Assembly: GCF_011068285.1 (NCBI RefSeq)
Contig: NZ_CP049616.1
Span: forward strand, 2,398,501-2,462,500
Length of the DNA stretch: 64,000 bases
Reading direction: 5' to 3'
Source: Flagellimonas oceani
GTDB lineage: Bacteria; Bacteroidota; Bacteroidia; Flavobacteriales; Flavobacteriaceae
Numbering within the stretch: the first letter of the stretch is position 1; every line of letters begins with the position of its first letter. A model generated the notes under the pieces. That model had not been told where the DNA came from, made no database searches, and saw nothing but the letters and a program-made list of their open reading frames with translations. This document shows, one piece after another, positions 62,751 through 64,000 of this stretch. The position numbers were made by a program, and so were the translations under genes.

Positions 62751-62758
62751 TAATTTTG
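62751..62758 (+). promoter_or_regulatory. -7 element of secA
   Basis: TAATTTTG fits TAnnTTTG and follows the preceding terminator directly. The nearest TTG is 15 bases upstream, slightly close. The secA ATG is 74 bases downstream. Confidence 0.5.
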
Positions 62759-62832
62759 ACAGCCTAGCCGAAGAATTCCATCGTAATCCCATCAATGGAA
62801 CGGCTTTTGACAATCAAAAGAAAAAACATTTC

Positions 62833-64000
<1,168 letters not shown>

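Overview
The window is chromosomal DNA from a Bacteroidota bacterium of the family Flavobacteriaceae, most like the Muricauda/Allomuricauda/Flagellimonas group. This is my reading of family signatures, not a database result. The signatures are a GldI-type gliding lipoprotein, very long signal peptidase I, OstA-like, WbqC, DUF5683, DUF6122, DUF3810 and CCC-motif proteins, and promoters of the flavobacterial TTG-N17-23-TAnnTTTG type. Genes are tightly packed and mostly housekeeping. There is no tRNA, rRNA, CRISPR array, transposase, phage gene or secondary-metabolite cluster that I can see, and no gene-free stretch longer than about 240 bases.

Layout. 1-4317 (+): parB tail, DUF5683, dapB, lepB, WbqC, DUF6122. 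4306-9107 (-): small membrane protein, mutL, two rhomboids and an EEP-fold phosphatase in one packed operon. 9270-10517 (-): TPR protein and ribH. 10645-12447 (+): recF, a lipoprotein and the DciA-like DUF721 gene. 12641-14143 (-): ndk and a PhoD-like lipoprotein. 14218-16894 (+): nrnA-like DHH phosphoesterase, gldI and a cyclophilin-FKBP fusion. 16979-22366 (+): DUF3810 and two amidohydrolase-fold proteins. 22594-25504: a lipoprotein (-), then an RNA methyltransferase and an M48 protease (+). 25549-29531 (+): rel, a fur-like gene and purA. 29641-37751 (+): Dps, DinB, OstA, a class-III aminotransferase, TPR protein, two DUF368/PopT flippases and aroE. 37895-39952 (+): DUF349. 40023-42916 (-): CBS protein, rny, 6S RNA, zapA and a ZapB-like coiled coil. 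43084-48914: M23 peptidase, secreted proteins, cysteine desulfurase (-), Smr protein (-), DUF2752 and two CCC-motif proteins. 48911-51112 (-): recQ. 51309-54266 (+): kdsD, tatC, AhpD-like gene and lptB. 54263-57147: an A+T-rich insert. 57150-64000: pssA (-), DUF4105, ABC-F, a relic methyltransferase, a small membrane protein, a cobalamin adenosyltransferase, DUF2795 and the 5' part of secA.

How the genes work together. Several groups serve the envelope: kdsD, lptB and the OstA-like protein (LPS synthesis and export), tatC, secA and lepB (protein export), PopT-like flippases (lipid carrier recycling) and pssA (phospholipids). Others serve replication and repair (recF, dciA-like, mutL, recQ), division (zapA and its partner), and the nucleotide/stringent response (rel, purA, ndk, nrnA-like).

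The most unusual structure is at 54063-57147. The last 66 codons of lptB occur twice as direct repeats flanking a roughly 2.7 kb A+T-rich cargo that encodes an 814-residue MG2/TonB-plug-like secreted protein. The two lptB tails differ at 10 of 198 bases and every difference is synonymous. This points to recombination with DNA from a related strain rather than a simple tandem duplication. A second clear non-coding feature is a 6S RNA between zapA and rny, supported by a long closing stem and a U-tract. I found no convincing undescribed defence or biosynthetic system.
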